Source of the DNA: Trichomonas tenax
Taxonomy: Eukaryota > Parabasalia > Trichomonadida > Trichomonadidae
NCBI GenBank assembly: GCA_023091735.1
Contig: JALKBU010000218.1
Location: 1-59,797 of the forward strand
Direction: 5' to 3'
Length of the DNA: 59,797 nucleotides
The notes below the pieces were generated by a model. The model saw nothing but the letters and a program-made list of their open reading frames with translations, searched no databases and was not told the origin of the DNA. The translations under genes were made by a program, and so were the position numbers. Below, one piece after another: positions 57,673-59,797 of this stretch (within the stretch, counting starts at the first letter, position 1; the number at the start of each line of letters is the position of its first letter).

Positions 57673-59198
57673 ATAAGTACCTTGTCTATTGTCAAAATCT
57701 CAAAAGAAAACAAAGTTTCTGAATCACTTGAACAGTACGTTTATAAATTCGGTTGCTCTTTAATGAATTCAAAAGTTGATAATTGCCCTATTGAAGTCTT
57801 TAAACATAAATGTAATTGGTTCGTTTCTTTACACGAAAATATGGATAGTTATGTTAGTCAAATAAAATAATGTGAACGAAAGCTTGCATTATTAAGTGAT
57901 GAAAAGATTGATGAATACGTTAATGAACGTTTTGACAAAGAATATGATAGAATAGTTGATGACGTCAATAATAAAATCAAATTATATAAAAGTATCGTAA
58001 AAGATAAGGCGCAAAAATTAACTGAAGACGAAAAAGAAGAATTTAATGATGAAATCAAAAGATTAAGAAAGGAAATAGATAATTTACCCGAATACGTTGA
58101 GAATAAGATAAAAAGAAATTATTATAAAGAATATCATCTTTATCCGGAGATGAAGGAAGAATTACCAAAAACTATATTTATACTCGAACGATGCAGGCAC
58201 GAAAACGAATTGGCAATAGCGGATTGGAAGGAAAAATGTTTAGTGAAGGAGAAAGAAGAAGAACGTAAAAGATTAGAAGAATATTTATCAATTCCTCATA
58301 ATAATAATGATGTCATAAAGAATTTAAATGAATTTGTTTCGTTAACGGTTCAAAGTAATTTTTCGGAGTTATTGGACAAATACTATTCTATGTACGAAAA
58401 TTATTTAATGATTTGGATAAAGAAAAATATTCTAAAACGTTAAGGTGTGTATTCGACGAAAAGAGTTCAAAGAAAGTAATGAAGATGTTTATTGAACATA
58501 ATAAAATTATTGAAAATAGATTATCGTATTTGATTAATCACGTTAGATTTAACGAAATAAATGAATTCCAATTGATAGAGAATACATTAAAGAAGTCATT
58601 ATCAAAGTTCATAAACGATCATTTTATGAATATTTATCAATTCTTACGTCGAGCTTTAAACAAACTTGAAAAGAATATTGAACCATTTAATTCCTCAACA
58701 ACTTTAAGAACTTTCACACAATCAATAATTACACAAATAAACCAAATACTTATCGATGAATTACCAAATACATTAAACCAAAGGTTTGAAGAATATTATT
58801 TATTGTTAAAGGAAAAATTATTTAATGAGAAAGAAGAACGGGCTAAAGCCCGTGAGGGACAAAGTCCCGAAGAAAAGGTTGAACGTATCAGAGAAAAGGC
58901 GCAAAGCACCGCGGGCGTAGCCCTAGAAACAGAAAATAAAGTCGAAGAGCATGTGAGTCTTGAACCAAAGTTTACAGTAAAAACAAATTTAAGCTTATCG
59001 TTAGATTTAAATTCATTTATTGAAGTTATTCCTGACGGATGGCTCCAAATCAATGATTTAGTCAAAATGTATAATAATTACTTTGGAAGGAATATTACAA
59101 ATATTGGTTTTTCGAAATTAAAAGGAATTAATGAAGCATTTATGAAGAAAACACAAATAGTTAAAGGTAAGAAATTAACTCTTTACTGTAAGAATTGA
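57673..59198 (+). pseudogene. Coiled-coil protein of element type, broken by a stop and a frameshift
   Basis: Three segments make one long protein. The first is open from about 57673 without an ATG (an ATA stands where a start is expected) to TAA 57868-57870. The second continues in the same frame to 58443. The third is in another frame (from about 58413) to 59198, so a frameshift lies near 58415-58440. The product is highly charged and helical (LEQYVYKFGCSLMNS early; EEFNDEIKRLRKEIDNLP; FLRRALNKLEKN). It ends in a small globular part (PDGWLQINDLVKMYNNYFGR) that could be a winged helix like those at the end of some primase-helicases; that is speculative. The strong A/T codon bias and repeat context differ from the core genes. 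I believe the family is repeated in trichomonad genomes but cannot verify this. Confidence 0.6.
58839..58923. repeat. Three short GC-rich palindromes inside the element gene
   Basis: acgggctaaagcccgt (58839-58854), gggacaaagtccc (58856-58868) and gggcgtagccc (58913-58923) stand out from the AT-rich surroundings. They encode the local stretch around AKAREGQSPEE. They resemble inserted palindromic mini-elements that keep the reading frame. Confidence 0.7.
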
Positions 59199-59208
59199 AT
59201 ACTCGTTA

Positions 59209-59285
59209 TTTTTAGCGTTTGTAAAAAATCCTTGTCCTAAAATTTTTTTACCTGGTATTACCTGGTAATCTGGTTACCTGGTATA
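59209..59285 (+). repeat. 77-base direct repeat, copy 1, with three TACCTGGTA words
   Basis: It begins tttttagcgtttgtaaaaaa and ends with TACCTGGTA at 59249-59257, 59259-59267 and 59275-59283. Copy 2 is at 59461-59537, 252 bases later, with only a few differences. Copy 1 starts 11 bases after the stop of the element gene. Confidence 0.9.
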
Positions 59286-59359
59286 ATTAAAGATTTCATT
59301 AAATATTATGCAAATGAAGTCGTAAATTCAAATCATTTATGTTTATATAATTATTTTAG

Positions 59360-59433
59360 TCAAATTTTAAGCATATAAGGTCATAAATCCTAATCTTGAC
59401 TTATAAATTAGCGTAAAACATCAAATTTTAAAC
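59360..59433 (-). repeat. Inverted copies of the 61-bp repeat
   Basis: tcaaattttaagcata (from 59360) and catcaaattttaaac (with tcaaatttta at 59421) are reverse complements of the unit at 57474-57610 and again lie 61 bases apart. aatcttgacttataa at 59392-59406 continues the match. The element gene is thus flanked by the same repeat in opposite orientation. Confidence 0.75.
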
Positions 59434-59460
59434 ATTTTCTGCTAAAATCAATTTTAGTAG

Positions 59461-59537
59461 TTTTTAGCGTTTGTAAAAAATCCTTGTCCTAATTTTTTAT
59501 TACCTGGTATTACCTGGTAATCTAGTTACCTGGTATA
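59461..59537 (+). repeat. 77-base direct repeat, copy 2, with three TACCTGGTA words
   Basis: Nearly identical to 59209-59285, including the triple TACCTGGTA spacing. It ends 54 bases before the ATG of the next open frame, which suggests a shared promoter or protein-binding array. Confidence 0.9.
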
Positions 59538-59591
59538 GTAGATTTTAAAAGTTTCAGAAATAATAAAAAATAAATTTTTAGTAACTCCTAA

Positions 59592-59797
59592 ATGAGCTAT
59601 AAAGACCTAAACGATTTAAGTAATACTAAGCTTCAAAAATTAATTGAAGCAACAGGAATGAATTCATCAGCGAACTACAACAGAAACAGAAAAATTTTAA
59701 GCGAATATTTAAAAGAAAATAATTACAAAGGATCAATTAAATATAAATCAATTAATTCATTTATTCAAGAGTCAATTTTTCCGTTAATGAATACAGA
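59592..59797 (+). CDS. Start of an unknown element-associated gene (3' truncated by window edge)
   Basis: An open frame starts at ATG 59592 and runs to the window end (68 codons). It starts MSYKDLNDLSNTKLQKLIEA and is rich in Asn, Lys, Ser and Ile, with an N-terminal SAP- or LEM-like helical look (L-x-x-L-x-N-T-K-L-Q-K-L-I-E) that could bind DNA; this is only a resemblance. AT-biased codon use matches the preceding element gene. Position after the TACCTGGTA repeat supports it being a real transcription unit. Confidence 0.5.
   Translation, partial: MSYKDLNDLSNTKLQKLIEATGMNSSANYNRNRKILSEYLKENNYKGSIKYKSINSFIQESIFPLMNT

Noticed and set aside
1..59797. tRNA or rRNA genes
   Set aside because: No T-loop plus acceptor-stem arrangement or rRNA-like conserved block was noticed by eye; a covariance-model scan was not possible.

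Overview
The window looks like nuclear DNA of a parabasalid protist of the Trichomonas/Tritrichomonas type. It is AT-rich, with about 23 intact eukaryotic-type genes on both strands. I see no introns. Many start codons sit a few bases after a TCA-plus-A-run, which resembles the trichomonad initiator. It also carries a giant polytopic cyclase-like protein of a kind expanded in trichomonads, and a right end full of fragments that recall Maverick/Polinton-type elements. The species is inferred from style, not proven.

Layout. 1-7.9 kb: the 3' end of a TMEM62-like membrane protein, a broken fringe-like glycosyltransferase and a 1414-residue cyclase-like receptor. 8.2-20.8 kb: an HMG-box protein, a MIF4G protein (UPF2-like), SF3B3, TAF6, NUF2, UDP-glucose dehydrogenase and a COMMD4-like protein. 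21.3-35.8 kb: a RecQ4-like protein that has lost its ATPase motifs, a lysine-rich linker-histone-like protein, an unknown two-pass membrane protein, Raptor, RBBP5, SAS10/UTP3 and a protein prenyltransferase alpha subunit. 36.5-44 kb: a decayed surface-protein-like fragment, an unknown coiled-coil protein, an unknown acidic protein, a CK1-type kinase, an ArfGAP and an eIF2-alpha-kinase-like kinase. 44-48.5 kb: a 4.6-kb gene desert holding a regularly spaced array of unrelated hairpins. 48.5-56 kb: an M16C metallopeptidase, an ankyrin protein, a minimal RhoGAP and one unknown protein. 56.5-59.8 kb: a mobile-element graveyard with a tail-collar-like fragment, a KilA-N fragment, a conserved element-type gene broken by a stop and a frameshift, 61-bp repeats in both orientations, a duplicated 77-bp block carrying TACCTGGTA, and the start of another gene.

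The genes do not form operons. Most are single-copy core eukaryotic functions: splicing, transcription initiation, H3K4 methylation, kinetochore, rRNA processing, TORC1, stress translation control and prenylation.

The strongest candidates for something undescribed are three. First, the hairpin array at 47.19-48.10 kb, whose 21-24-bp stems differ in sequence but have centres about 114-128 bp apart, like a cluster of small-RNA precursors. Second, the 71-bp-arm inverted repeat at 17.83-18.01 kb with a diverged relative just upstream. Third, a recurrent TTTACATGTCAAA-like motif confined to intergenic DNA and often close to start codons.
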